DNA from: Humulus lupulus
Lineage: Eukaryota; Streptophyta; Magnoliopsida; Rosales; Cannabaceae
Length of the DNA: 64,000 nucleotides
Reading direction: 5' to 3'
Assembly: GCF_963169125.1 (NCBI RefSeq)
Contig: NC_084799.1
Span: 63,658,643 to 63,722,642, forward strand
Shown piece by piece: positions 1 to 11,655 of the stretch. Numbering within the stretch: the stretch's first letter is position 1; every line of letters starts with the position of its first letter. Below the pieces are notes generated by a model, which did no database searches, had not been told where the DNA came from, and was given only the letters and a program-made list of their open reading frames with translations. Both the position numbers and the translations under genes were made by a program.

Positions 1-308
1 TAAGTTAAAATTAAAATAATAATTTTAAATAATAAAACTTTATGTTTATTTTTTTCAAAATAAAAAAGTGAAAATTATAATAAGAATTTGATAATTATTA
101 AAGAACATAATAATAATTATAATTAAATATTTCTTTTATATAATGAAACTTGATAATTCATTCATAACTAACAATAATATATATTCATAAAATTTAATAA
201 TTTATTCATAAGATTCAATAAGATTTCATAATTTACTTAAAAAAATTAGTATTTTGGTGATAAAAAAATTATTAGCAAATAAAGGTAGTTTTTTATGATT
301 ATCACATT
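1..308. other. AT-rich leader of the CACTA element, no gene seen
   Basis: Very AT-rich DNA with no coding potential. It lies directly upstream of the first CACTA transposase reading frame and is probably the element's 5' non-coding part. No CACTA terminus (CACTACAAGAAAAA type) is visible here, so the left end of the element lies outside the window. Confidence 0.4.
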
Positions 309-338
309 GTGATAATTTATTTTTCAATTGAATTAGTT

Positions 339-2758
339 ATGACGATTGACAAGAGTTGGATAACTAATAGACGACGTAACTATGATGAGTTTTGGAATGG
401 TCTTCAAGCATTTATACAAATTGCCAGGAATCATTTGAATGCTTCAGGAAGAGTCAGATGCCCATGCGTTCAGTGTGTCAATATGTTGAATCAGAAAATG
501 GATGTGGTGGAGGCTCACATACACAGATATGGGTTTTGCAGCGATACGTGAAGTGGACCTACCATAGTGAAGTTGATATGCCTCCAGTAGTGGACGACGG
601 GGCTCCAGTGACTGATTAGATGATTGACATCATCAATAATGTTATTGGTGAACAAGAAACTAACGAAGAAGGCATAAATGAAGGAATTTCAGATGGTGGT
701 GGCAATAGTGCGGACAATCAATTTGATGACCTGTTTCAAGAGGTCGAAGTTGAGCTATATCCTAGTTTTACTTGGTTGTCTTCCTTGAAATTCTTGGAGA
801 AGATGATGCACATGAAGGTTATGAATAAATGGACAAATAGTTCATTTGATGAACTTTTGAATTTTATGAAATTTGCATTCCAGAAGGAGAATAAGATTCC
901 GGCTTCATTCTATGATTTTAAGAAAAGAATAAAGAAGTTAGGGTTAGGTAATCAATCAATTCATGTTTCCAAGTACGACTGTTGTTTGTTCTGGAAGTAC
1001 AATTCCAAAAAACAGAGTTGTCTTGTATGTGGTGAGAGTCGATGGGTTGACAAAGATACAAAGGGGAAAAAAATTGCCCACAAAGTGTTGCGGTACTTCC
1101 CTTTGAATCCTAGGCTGAAGCATCTTTATGGTTCATGGCATACAACAAATGATATGATCGGGCATAGTACGGGACTATTAAAAGAAGATGGTGTTATGCA
1201 CCATTCTTTTGATGGGGGTGCTTGGAAACCATTTGATTCCAGATATCCAGATTTTCAAAAGAACCTAGAAATGTTCGGTTGGGTTTGGCTGGTGATGGTT
1301 TTAATCCATTTGGTAACACGAGTCTATCTTACAGCATATGGCTGGTAATATTCTTCACGTACAATATGCCTCCTTGGTTGTGCTCGAAAGAGTCATCATT
1401 CATGTTAACCTTATTGATTCCTAGTTTGAAACCACCTAGGAAGGACATGGATGTCTTTTTGAGGCCTATGGTAGATGAATTGTAGAAGTTGTGGGATGAA
1501 GGAGTTCAGACCAGAGACCCTACAACAGACAGTGTATTCAGAATACATGTAACACTATTATGGACTATCAATGATTTTTCGGCTCGTATTAGTTTGTCTA
1601 GTTGGAGTGGCCAATGATATATGACATGTCTTTCATGCAACAAAGACACTCCTTCATGTCGGGTAATTGGGAAGACAACTTATGTTGGTCAAAGAAGATT
1701 CTTATCTTCTACGCATAAGTGGAGGAAGAGTCGCTTGTTTGATGGGAATTATGAAAAAGGATGTCTTCCAAGAAAATTTAGTAGTCAAGACATACTCGAA
1801 CAATTAGCGCATGTTCCAAATCGTTTGCCAAGTAAACATCTCAGTTTCAGAGGTGTGAAAACAAAGCAAGGTCCAAAAGAGCTTAATTGGAGTAAAAATA
1901 GTATTTTCCTTGAACTTGATTATTGGTCTGAACTTGAACTGAAGCACAATTTAGATGTGATGCATGTAGAGAAATTTTTTTGCGACAGTTTACTCGATAC
2001 TTTTCTTATGAATGAGAAATCTACAGACACCACCAATGCACGAGTAGACTTGAAGAATTGGGGTATCCGAGAAGAGTTGCACCTCAAGGAAGACAGTACG
2101 AAGTTGATCAACCCACATCCTATGTACTCTTTCACACCGAATGATAGATGATTTTTTTTTTCAATTCATAAAAGGAGTTAGACTTCTTCATGGCTTCGGT
2201 TCAAATTTCTCTCAGAAATTAACTGACAATGATGACAACATTGTTGGGTTGAAATCTCATGATTATCACATTCTTATGCAACGTCTGCTACAAGTAGGAG
2301 TTCGATGCTACTTTGATAAGTCTATTTCGAAGACAATCATTGAGCTTTGAAATTTCTTTAAGCAAATTTGTGCTCGTACATTGATTGTTAAGGACATGGA
2401 GAATGCAGAAGATTAAGTGATACAAATTTTGTGCAAGTTGGAATTAATTTTTCCTCCAGCCTTTTTTGACATAATGATTCAATTAATTCTTCATTTACTG
2501 CAATAAGCTGTCCTTGGAGGACCAGTTTACATGAGGTGGATGTATTTGTTTGAGTGATATATGAAGAAGTTGAAAAAATATGTCAGGAATAAGACGCACC
2601 CTGAAGGTTCTATAGCGGAGGGTTATGTTGCCGATGATGATTTTTTATTGTCGACAAATGCATACGAAGCAGATGGTGTGGAAGGCAGTCGGATGGGTCA
2701 ATATTATGACGAGTTGTTCGATGAGATTGAAGCTGAGTTGTATCCAAGGTGCAATTGA
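339..2758 (+). pseudogene. CACTA TNP2-like transposase, copy 1, broken
   Basis: In domain order, the N-terminal Transposase-associated segment begins MTIDKSWI and has the Cys-rich stretch RCPCVQC and HIHRYGF (339-550). An acidic spacer follows, ending in the LFQEVEVELYP type motif. The Transposase_21 core shows CLVCGESRW, LRYFPLNPRLKHLYGS, HHSFDGGAWKPFDSRYPDF and, later, TCLSCNKDTPS and KHNLDVMHVEK. DUF4218-like sequence (LKSHDYHILMQRLL, then RWMYLFE and KLKKYVRNKTHPEGSIAEGY) runs from about 2141 to 2640. At least six stops or frame changes interrupt it. The DUF4218 end runs into a repeated LFDEIEAELYP motif, marking the junction with copy 2. It would have bound and cut CACTA ends if intact. 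Confidence 0.8.
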
Positions 2759-4142
2759 ATATCATCTCTAAATTTTTTAGTGAAGTTGATGCACATGAAA
2801 GCGAGGGGGAAGTGGCCTAACAACTCATTTGCATCATCCGGTTGATGGGTCGACACCAAACATCCTGAGTTTGCAAAAGATCCCAGAAATGTCCGTCTTG
2901 GTTTGGCTGCCGATGGGTTTAATCAATTCGGAAACATGAGTTTATCGTACAACATGTGGCCTATGGTGTTGACAAACTATAATCTCATGCCGTGACTGTG
3001 CGCATGAAGGAGGAGTATTTCATGTTGACTATACTTATTCCTAGGCCAAAATCATCAGGTAAGGACATGGATGCATTTTTGAGGTCGTTGGTGGATGAGT
3101 TGAAAGACTTGTGGAATAATGGGGTGGATACGAGAGACGGCAGAAAAAAACCAATTGTTCAAGATGCGTGCATCGCTCTTGTGGACAGTTAACGATTTTC
3201 CAGCTCGTAGTAGTTTGTCTGGATGAACTGGCAGGGATACAAAGCTTGTTCAACGTGCAATGAAGAAACTTCGTCGATGCAAGTAATTGGAAAGACATCT
3301 TATGTTGGTCATCGACGTTTCTTGAAAAAAAATCACAAATACAAAAAGGACGAAGAATTCAACGTCGCGGTTGAGATAAGAGATCCTCCAACTAAGTTCA
3401 CTTGTGAACAAATTTTAGAACAAGTTAACAACCTCTCTCCTCAAGTTCCCGGTAAACATGATATGTTTGGGGTGTGAAGTGCAAATGAGATGTCAGAGAA
3501 AGTAACTAGATGAAAAAAAGTATCATCTTTGAACTTGAGTACTGGAGCTCGAACATGTTAAAACATAATAAAGATGTGATGCATGTTGAGAAGAATGTGT
3601 GCGACAATCTTCTTGGAACTTTTTTGGATAATGATAAGTCCAAGGACACTACTAATGCAAGACATGATCTAAAGAAGATGAGAGTCAGGAAATCGTTGTG
3701 GATTTATGAAGATCATAAATATAAGAAATTTTTTCGAAAATACCATCACTAGTATCAATGTTGTCGGTGAGTGGTATAGAGATGAATTGTTTATACTTGT
3801 GAGTCAAGCAAAATAAGTTTTCTTTATCGATGATACTGTTAGGGGCGAGATTGGAAAATAGTTTAAAAAGTGAATCATCGCCAAGTTTGGGACATTCCGG
3901 ATGACCTAGATATGATTAGAGACATTGATGTTGTGCACGATACTAATTTGGCCAATTTTGTATTAAGTGTCGATCTTGGAGAATTGGTTGTGCAGCAATC
4001 TAATCAACCGGCAACACATGTTGAAACCCCTCAGTGGCCTTCTTCAAATATCCAGGATGATGACGATTTTATTAATGACGACGAAGATGATATGTCAGAA
4101 GACTTAGAAGAAGTAAATGAGGAGGATGAATTGCTTATCGAC
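2650..4142 (+). pseudogene. CACTA TNP2-like transposase, copy 2, internally deleted
   Basis: A second, diverged copy of the same protein. It restarts at the acidic LFDEIEAELYP motif, then jumps by internal deletion (about 2825-2840) from the KWPNNSF segment to the HHPVDG part of the Transposase_21 core. It goes on through KPKSSGKDMDAFLRSLVDELKDLW-like sequence, CSTCNEETSS and LKHNKDVMHVEKNVCDNLLGT. A DUF4216-like end (RDELFILVSQAK, then VWDIPDDLDM) and an acidic tail follow. The hAT element interrupts the tail; reading resumes at 8610 and stops near 8680. Frames are broken throughout. The tandem arrangement may come from unequal recombination or from one CACTA inserted into another. Confidence 0.75.
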
Positions 4143-4239
4143 CTTAGTGATAGAGTTGTTCATGAATTCTGGAAACTACGGTCCAAAACCCCAACCAATC
4201 CGAACCAAACCATCCAAAACCAAACCGAATGAATCCAAC

Positions 4240-5753
4240 GTTAGTGGTCTGTTTATCCGGACCATTTTCCTCCTCTATGGTCTGGTTACGGTCTCAACGT
4301 TACTCCCACTGGTCAAAACCGGACCAGACCGTTTACATACTATTTATATTTTAAAAATTTAGTATATTTACACAAGTTTAAAATACATTAATTAATGTAA
4401 TGGTTGATACCTAGTTGGTTACTTTGTTTTGAAACCTTAAACATCGACTACAACAGGTTTAATTTTTAAACATTAAGTACCACTCTTTCACTCATTAGTC
4501 TCATCTTTCTCAATTCTCAGTACTAAGTAAGTTTCTCTAACTCAAACTTTCTTTGTCTATCTCGCCGATAGACACGGTGCTCTCTGTCGACCACCATCAG
4601 CTCTCTGTCGACCACCATCAGGTTTATTTTTTCTCTTTTCTATGTATATATATATTCTGCATATATTGTTATCTCACTGTATGTATATATGTCAATTTCT
4701 CAGAGTGCCTCACTCTTGTCTCTCACGGTCACGATGTTCTGTGCCGACCACCACACCAGTTGCTAGGTTTGTTTTATTTTTCTTTATATGTGTATACATA
4801 TATGTGTGTGTGTGTATGTATATATGTTTGCCTTATGTGGCTATATATCTCACTCTCTCACTTATGGCACTCTCAGTCTCTCAAACTACCTCTTCTTTCA
4901 AAGCCCATGGTGTTCTTCGTTTCGTTAACCACCACGATAGTCGACAGGTTAGTTTTTCTTTTTGGTGTTTATATATATATTTATATATATCACGTGAAGT
5001 TGTGTTTTTTGTTTTATATAATATTTGTAAGTTAGTACAAATTAATATAAATATAAACGTTTGTACCTTTGTATTTAATATTTATTTATTTATACATAAT
5101 ATTTATTAATATAATAAATATTATGTACAAATATCTATATATATGTATAAATATTTATCATTTTTTATATATGTCAGGTTCTATTTAAATTTAAAGTTTC
5201 TTAAATGTCATTTTTTATATTGGGACTCAGACTTCAGCACCAATATATATATATATAAAAGCTATTAAATTCATTTGTGACTATTTAAAAAAAAAATAGT
5301 AGTCACTTTCATTACTATTGGAGTATTAGTGTACTCAAATAATGCTATATAGTTAGTAGTGATTTTTTTATCAATTATTATACATATATATATGAAATAT
5401 TTTATTTTTTCCTAAGAAAAATATTATTTTCAAGTCATGGACTTTTATTTTTCTTTATGAAACACATACTTTCTTCACATCATTTTATATTTTTCATATT
5501 AAATTAATATTGCTGATTTTTTTTATTTAGTATATATGTGTGTCAATTTTGTTATATTATGTTGCTAAAAATTATATATTGTTTTGTAATATAATTATAC
5601 TAGTGAGGTAATATATATTTGATTGCTGATTTTTTGATGGTACATTAGCTAGCATGTTGATTTTTTTTTTTTTTTGTAATAAGTTTGTGGAATGAAGTAT
5701 TGACTTGTGAGTTATGTTTTCATGATTTAATGAATTTTAGGTTCGATTGAGAT
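4240..5753. other. hAT 5' non-coding region
   Basis: About 1.5 kb between the left subterminal repeats and the transposase. It is AT-rich with TA/TG microsatellites near 4795-4850 and 4965-4990 and a near-exact short duplication of CTCTCTGTCGACCACCATCA at about 4579-4620. The reading frames crossing it are low-complexity Tyr/Ile/Cys-rich and are not credible genes. It may hold the transposase promoter and 5' leader. Confidence 0.45.
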
Positions 5754-7745
5754 ATGGAAGTTGAGAAACATAATCCAACCCAAACTCAAGACCCCCCCCC
5801 CCCCCAATCCATCCCAAAATGCTACTTCCACTACCACTAATGAAACTGATACACAAAAAAGAAAGCCTAAGAAAACTTCAGATATTTGGGTCCATTTTAA
5901 ACAAGTTGATGGAGGTGATCCTAAAAATCCTAGGTGTGTACGTATTCATTGTGGGGCTAACTATGCTTACAAGCCAACAAGGAATGAGACTTCTACAATT
6001 AGGGTTCATTTGAATAAATGTAAGAAATTTCCGAGAAGGGAAGATGATAAGAAACAAAAATTGTTGTCTTTCACTAAAAAAGAAGAGGGTTCTAATAGCC
6101 TAGTAGCGGTGTCTTGGACTAAAGAGGGTGCTAGAGAACATTTTGCAAAATATATTATATTGGATGAGCTTCCCTTTAGACACGTGGAAGGAGAAGGATT
6201 TAGACAGTACTTCCATTACATGAATCCAAAGTTTGACCCTCCATCTAGGATTACTATTGCTAGAGTTATTTACAATGTGTATGTGGGTTTGAAGAAAAAA
6301 TTGAAAAATGTGACGAGTAGGGAGAGAGTATGTTTGACCACAGACACATGGACTTCCATTCAAACATCAATTACATGTGCGTGACACATTGGATTGATTG
6401 AGAATGGAAATTGCATAAAAGGATAATTGATTTTTTTTCAAGTCTCCAATCACAAAGGGGAAACAATTGCAAATGAAGTGATGGGATGTTTGAAAGATTG
6501 GGCAATATGGAAGGTGTTTACTGTGACAGTTGACAATGCATCTTCTAATGACACAACTCTTGAGAGGTTAAAAAAGATATTGGGTGAGAAGAAAAGGGGG
6601 TAGTTATTGATGGTGACTTACTACACATGAGGTGTTGTTGTCACATCATTAATCTGGTAGTTGGAGATGGTTTGAAGGACTTGCACTCATCTATATCCAG
6701 TATTTGCAATGCAATGAGATATGTTAGATCTTCACCAGCACGACTTAGAAGGTTCAAGGAATGTGCAAAGGAGGAGAACATTCAATTCAAGGCATTATTG
6801 TCCTTGGATGTTCCAACTAGGTGAAACTCGACGTACTTGATGCTTGAAGCTGCTTTGAAATTTAAGAAAGCTTTCAGTAGATTAGAGGGGGATTTGAATT
6901 TCACTAGAAACTTTGACGAACCCTTGAATGGTAAAGAGGTAGATGGCCCTCCAAGTGAGTTATAATGGGATAATGCAATTGTGTTTCTCAAGTTTTTGAA
7001 GACTTTTTATCAGTTGACTCTCAAGTTTAGGTGATCATTGTATTCCACGAGCAACCTTTACTTCTTAGAAATTTGTGAGGTGAAGCAGGAGTTGAATGTT
7101 CTATCTGAAGACTCAAACAATTTGTTGGGCAATATAGGAGCTAGCATGCAGAAGACGTTTGACAAGTATTGGGGGAATCCCGAAAAGATGAATGTTGTTC
7201 TATTTCTTGGTATAGTACTTGATCCATGGTATAAATTGGAGTATGTTGCAGTGTGCTTTAGCTATATCTATGAGGAAACAGATGCAAAAAACTTGTTGAA
7301 ATATATTGAGGATAAATTGCGTAGGATGTTCCATGAGTACAATGATATCTCTCCCTCACCAACCTACAAAAAATCAGTTGAAGAAACTTCTCAACCTATA
7401 CAGTCAACAAAAGTTTTTACCTTGGGTGCTAAACGACAAATTCATTTGACCTTTATTAGACAAAAGGAAATAAAGCGATATGAGAGTGAGAGAAACGAAG
7501 TTGATCGATACTTGGATGCAGATTCCAATGACTTTGGTGATGACTTTGATATACTATCATGGTGGAAGCAAAATGCTAGTAGGTACAAAGTGTTATCAAG
7601 AATTGCAAGGGATGTACTTGCAACTCCCATTTCTACAGTTGCCTCAGAGTCTGCCTTTTCTACTGAAGGTATAATCCTTGATCCATTTAGGAGTTCATTA
7701 TCTCCTAAGATGGTTGAGGCATTATTTGTTCAAAAATCTGGTTAA
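5754..7745 (+). pseudogene. hAT transposase, BED-finger RICESLEEPER/Ac-type, broken
   Basis: The most natural start is the ATG at 5754 (MEVEKHNPTQTQD). It runs into a 14-base cytosine tract (5792-5805) where a one-base length change shifts the frame. Past it comes a BED zinc finger (SDIWVHF ... IHCG ... IRVHLNKC), in which the first Cys of the expected CX2C pair reads Arg. Then come the hAT core (LTTDTWTS at about 6340, VTVDNASSNDTT, RCCCHIINLVV), a DUF4413-like linker, and the C-terminal dimerisation block (WWKQNASRYKVLSRIARDVLATP, with SESAFS). Stops at 6384, 6601, 6822 and 6963 and the frame change make it non-functional. It would act in the nucleus on the element's own ends. Confidence 0.88.
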
Positions 7746-8812
7746 GTTCTGATGGTGAGCTAGTTGTCATTCACAAATTTATGGATGAAGTTGATGGTTA
7801 CAAAGATTGTGTTGAAAATCTTCCAGGTTATTAGGTTATTAGTCTTTCAACTCTCAAATTTCATTTCATTTGTATTTACTTATGTTATTATATGCTAACT
7901 TGGTTTATTTATTTATTTTGTTTTTAAATGAAGCCTCATTTTTTACACAGTCTTTGGAAATGATTGAGTTAGAACAATTTTAATTATAATATATTTTTTT
8001 TATTGACTACTCATAATATTATTATTATGTTTTCATTGTAGATTGAAGGAATGATGGGTAGAGGGTATCGTCTTCAACCATTTTACTACTTTATTGTTTG
8101 ACTCAAGTTTGAAGGATTAATGTTTTTATTATGTTTTCTTTTAGTTTTTTATTTGAGACATTGAGTTATGTTTTGTATGGACTATGAACACTATGAAGTA
8201 TTAGGTTTGGATGACCTAAGACTATGTGATTTGTTATGTTGGGTTTTTATTGCATGGACTAAAGAATTAAGGACTTTATGTTATGTTTTGAGAATGTGTT
8301 TTTTTATTTATTTATGTTTAATGGACTTGTCACTTATTGAGTTAAATATATGATTCATATTGAAAGTAAAAAATAACTAAAGTAATAAATATAAAAATTA
8401 CTTAAAAAAAAATGGAACAATGATAAAGTCCGAACTGTGGTTTCAAACCAAACCAATCCGTTCTTAAGTGAATTGGTTTGATTTGGTTTAAGCATTTTAT
8501 TGGTCTGGTTTGGTTTGGTTTTGAATTTTCAAAAAACCACCATACTGGTTTGGTTTGAAAAAATTAACAATCCGGACCAAACCAATCCGTGAACACCCCT
8601 ACTTAGTGATGATAATGTTGAGCATTTGTCCCCAGTAGATGTAAACTTAATCAATTATGATAATGATTATTATACTTAGATATTTGTATCTTTGTTTGTA
8701 AAATTTTATATTAAGAAATATAATACATGTTTTTTAGTATATTGATTCCAATAATTTAAATATAAGTCTACATGTTTAAAATAACCAAAAAATTTGTTGT
8801 ACTTAGTATAAA

Positions 8813-10532
8813 ATGTCAATAGATGTGGCACGAGCGCACGGGGGAGATGCAGGCGGTGAGTAGGATTCCCACTTCATGCGAGTCATGTAGTTTTTTTGTC
8901 TGTCTAACATGCTAATGTTGTTTATTTGTTAAAATCATAATGTTTTTAATTTATTTTTCGTTATTCAAACAAATACAACAGCCCCACCAAAGAAAAAGGG
9001 TCGTGGCACGAACACTAGAAAAGATCTCGAGGCCAAATGTAGAAAAGTTGGTCATCCATTGGGGCTAACATTTGATCCACACTCGTACAAGGTTGTGGGG
9101 ACCAAGCATGCATCTTTTTTCCACCACGCCGGCACCCAGGTCTCACAGAGAATTCCTGGATATTTTGATAATTGGGAAGGAGTGCCTAAGGAATTCAAAG
9201 ACTTAGTCAAAAAAAAAAATTAAGGTCAATAATTTATATTAATTGTTACTACTAAATAATATCTTTTAAGATGACCAATTTATTTAATCAATTATTAATA
9301 TGTTTTCTTTTCAATGTAGTGGTATTATCAAATAGATTGCTGACCGAATTACGAACGATGTATAGATGGTATCAAGAGAGAGATGAAAGATCGATACCGC
9401 AATAGGAAAACAAAAAGACACCGCCATTTTTTATCACATTACAATGGACCTGAGGATTGGACAAAATCCTAGAAAACCCATGTCAGAATGTTAGCAAGGA
9501 CGAGTGGAAGAAGATTTGTGAGTTATTCACTAGTCCTAATTGGGTGGAGCAGGAATAAGGATAACAGAGCGCAGCAGAAGTATGCAACAACACAGGTTTC
9601 AAAATTGTTGGCGGCCCGCCGTCACGAGAAAGTAAGGAAAAAAATTAACGCAATTATTTTAATTAAATTATAACTTATTTAACCATATGTTCATATTTTT
9701 TTAGACGAACCCAGATCTTATTGAGGATTTGAAGGATTATCACTGGAAGAAAGAGATGAAGCAGTTTGTCAACGAAGATGCTGAGGAGATTATGTAAGTT
9801 TACTTAAATATATTTGTATTATTCTTAGAATTCTGTTTTTTTAATCCTACTAACATTTTCTTTAAGACAGGAAAAATTGACGGCTGATTTTATGGTGCAA
9901 AGTCAGCAGACATCTGCTACTGCATCAAACGCGGATGGTTCTTCCTCAGTTGACCAGATCCACATCCTAGAAAAAGTACTGGGACAGAGGCGTGGTCACG
10001 AGAGAGGATTGGGATGAAACTTGAAGGGGACGGGGCCATCTTTTAGTCAACCCTATCAAAACATTTGATCTCAGGCGCCTCCTCAACAATCACCTGGTGA
10101 ATACAGTGAGTTGGTGGAGAAGGTAAAGAAATTGACTTGCTCAGCCTCCACAATGGACCTAATGTGAAGCTTCAGCCTCAAAAAAATTCTTCCTCTCAAC
10201 CCTCGGTCTTGCCAGACACGTCTGCAGCTTCATCTTCTCATCAACCCCCCGTCCATCCATTCATGTACGAAGCACCACCACCGCCCTTGTCCCAACCCAT
10301 GGGATCGTCTTACATGTTTGGAGCAGTACCATCACAACCTCAACCAAATTATCCTTACATGTTTGGTGCATCGTCGATGTAGCCTCCGTCATATCCTTAC
10401 TACCATTTTGGAGCAGGATCGTCAGCTGTACCTCCATATCCATGGTCGAAGCTGCCACAACCACTCCAGCCCCCACATCCACCACGGGGTAACGGTACGG
10501 ACGACGCTACTGATTTAGGAGAGGATGAGTAG
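8813..10532 (+). pseudogene. CACTA second gene, Transposase_24-type protein, spliced and broken
   Basis: Several exons with consensus splice sites are visible. Exon 1 is 8813-8855 (donor GTGAGT); exon 2 starts at 8982 after ACAACAG and carries KKKGRGTNTRKD, LGLTFDPHSYKVVG and IPGYFDNWEGVPKEF. A third starts near 9320 after ATGTAG (KDRYRNRK, FLSHYNGPEDW). Two more start after TTTTTTTAG near 9704 and after AAGACAG near 9870. The tail (10140-10532) is Pro/Gln/Ser-rich with repeated YPYMFGA/SSYMFGA units. In-frame stops occur near 9340, 9470, 10018 and 10380. The protein matches the plant Transposase_24 (Ptta/En/Spm) family by motif; an accessory DNA-binding role is likely. Confidence 0.75.
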
Positions 10533-10699
10533 TATGTCATTGTACTTTAAATGTAATGGGTACATTTTATTATTATTTAATTATGGATATTGTAGTTACA
10601 TTTTATGATTATGGATGTAGTGATTATATTTTATAATTGTGGATGTTTTATAACATTTTAATTTTCAATTATTTATATTTCATTATTAAAAAAAAAATT

Positions 10700-11006
10700 A
10701 TTTTTTTAAATAAAATATACATCAGCGGTGACACAGTTCGTCACCGATATTCACATTTTCGCTGCAAATAATTTCGTGGAACGAGCCACATCGACACAAA
10801 TATGCGACGACTTTTTAGACATTACCGGCGACACTGTGTCACCGCTGATAATGTATATCAGCGGCAAGGTGAAATGTCATCGCTGATAGGGCTTTTTAGC
10901 ACAACTTTTTTGCGGCGACATGTCATCGCTGATTAGTATCAACGACGACATGTTAGGCTTTCAGCGACAATAGGAGTCTCCACTGAAAGACCTTTTTCTT
11001 GTAGTG
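10700..11006 (+). repeat. CACTA subterminal repeats and right terminus
   Basis: A run of short direct and inverted motifs built on CAGCG(A/G)(C/T)GACA and TGTC(A/G)(C/T)CGCTGA (for example ATCAGCGGTGACAC, GCGGCGACATGTCATCGCTG). It ends in CTTTTTCTTGTAGTG at 10992-11006. Such arrays are where CACTA accessory proteins bind. Confidence 0.8.
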
Positions 11007-11203
11007 CTACAGCGAGGACAAAAAAAAATGAAAAAAAATATTTCCTACTGAGACTGACATGTCGTCGCTATAGTAAAACACTACTGCAGCGACTGCGTTT
11101 TGTCGTCGTTGTTAGTCACTATGCATATGGTCTTACAACGACACCGTTTTGACGATGACTTCTTGATCTACAACGACGACAATAGAGCATTTTTCTTGCA
11201 GTG
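11007..11203 (+). repeat. Second CACTA-like terminus
   Basis: Immediately after the first terminus lies another 197 bp of CAGCGACTGCG/TGTCGTCG-type motifs ending in TTTTTCTTGCAGTG at 11190-11203, a one-base variant of the CACTA end. It could be the true outer end, with 10992-11006 an internal copy, or the remnant of a second element abutting the first. Confidence 0.55.
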
Positions 11204-11513
11204 TATTTATATTGAAATCTATTTTAGTATGTGTGAATTTATTTTAATAATATATGACAATTATTTTAGTCTTTTAATATTTAACAACACTTGATCGTAT
11301 AGTTTACCAAACACTCCAATACAATTTTTCCAACTCACAATACTTTAAAATTTATAGTTTACAAAACACTCAGCAATTTTCAGCACAACTGCAATTGCTT
11401 TTCCCCACAGTATGGCTACAACTGTTTTTTCCCACAGAGCTAGAATTGTTTTTTCTCACAGAACAACTGTACCAAATTGACCCTTGGTGTAGATAGTTTG
11501 ATTGTTATTTTTC

Positions 11514-11655
11514 TGTTAGTAATCACTGTTACAAGTTCTTACCGTTTTTTCCTCGGTAACTAGTATAAATACTTAGCTATGTAATCTGATTCATTCATTC
11601 AATAAGAGATTTTTTTCCTCATTTCTCTGTCTCTGAACCACTCGAACACTTTTAC
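11514..11655 (+). repeat. Possible Ty1/copia LTR remnant
   Basis: The stretch starts TGTTAGTAATCACTGTTAC and holds a TATA-like TATAAATA (about 11563-11570). It then runs through ATTCATTCATTCAATAAGAG into a pyrimidine-rich CTCATTTCTCTGTCTCTG end. This layout resembles short copia LTRs (promoter, polyadenylation signal, CT-rich R/U5). No clear CA end or target duplication is seen, so it may be a truncated or solo LTR. Confidence 0.35.

Larger units (their letters stand above)
4151..8601 (+). mobile_element. hAT DNA transposon with 8-bp target duplication
   Basis: The target duplication CTTAGTGA flanks it at 4143-4150 and 8602-8609. The left end reads TAGAGTTGTTCATGAATT; the right end, read inward, is TAGGGGTGTTCACGGATT. 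Both ends carry many CCAAACC/GGTTTGG subterminal motifs, which are likely transposase-binding sites. The element is 4451 bp, a normal size for an autonomous plant hAT, and encodes a BED-finger, RICESLEEPER/Ac-type transposase that is broken. Insertion was into the CACTA acidic-tail coding sequence, which reads on in frame on the far side. Confidence 0.93.
1..11006 (+). mobile_element. CACTA (En/Spm) DNA transposon, decayed, left end outside window
   Basis: The region encodes both gene types typical of plant CACTA elements: a TNP2-like transposase (Transposase-associated, Transposase_21, DUF4218 and DUF4216-like segments) and a downstream Transposase_24-type protein with proline-rich tail. It ends in subterminal repeats and a terminus reading CTTTTTCTTGTAGTG, the reverse complement of a typical CACTACAAGAAAAAG end. 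A hAT element at 4151-8601 interrupts it. Reading frames carry many stops, so the element is not autonomous. The matching left terminus and 3-bp target duplication cannot be checked in this window. Confidence 0.82.

Noticed and set aside
4553..5109. Two overlapping frames of about 155-160 codons in the hAT 5' region
   Set aside because: Composition is Tyr/Ile/Cys/Val-rich from TA/TG microsatellites, there is no recognisable domain, and the region is non-coding in hAT elements of this type.
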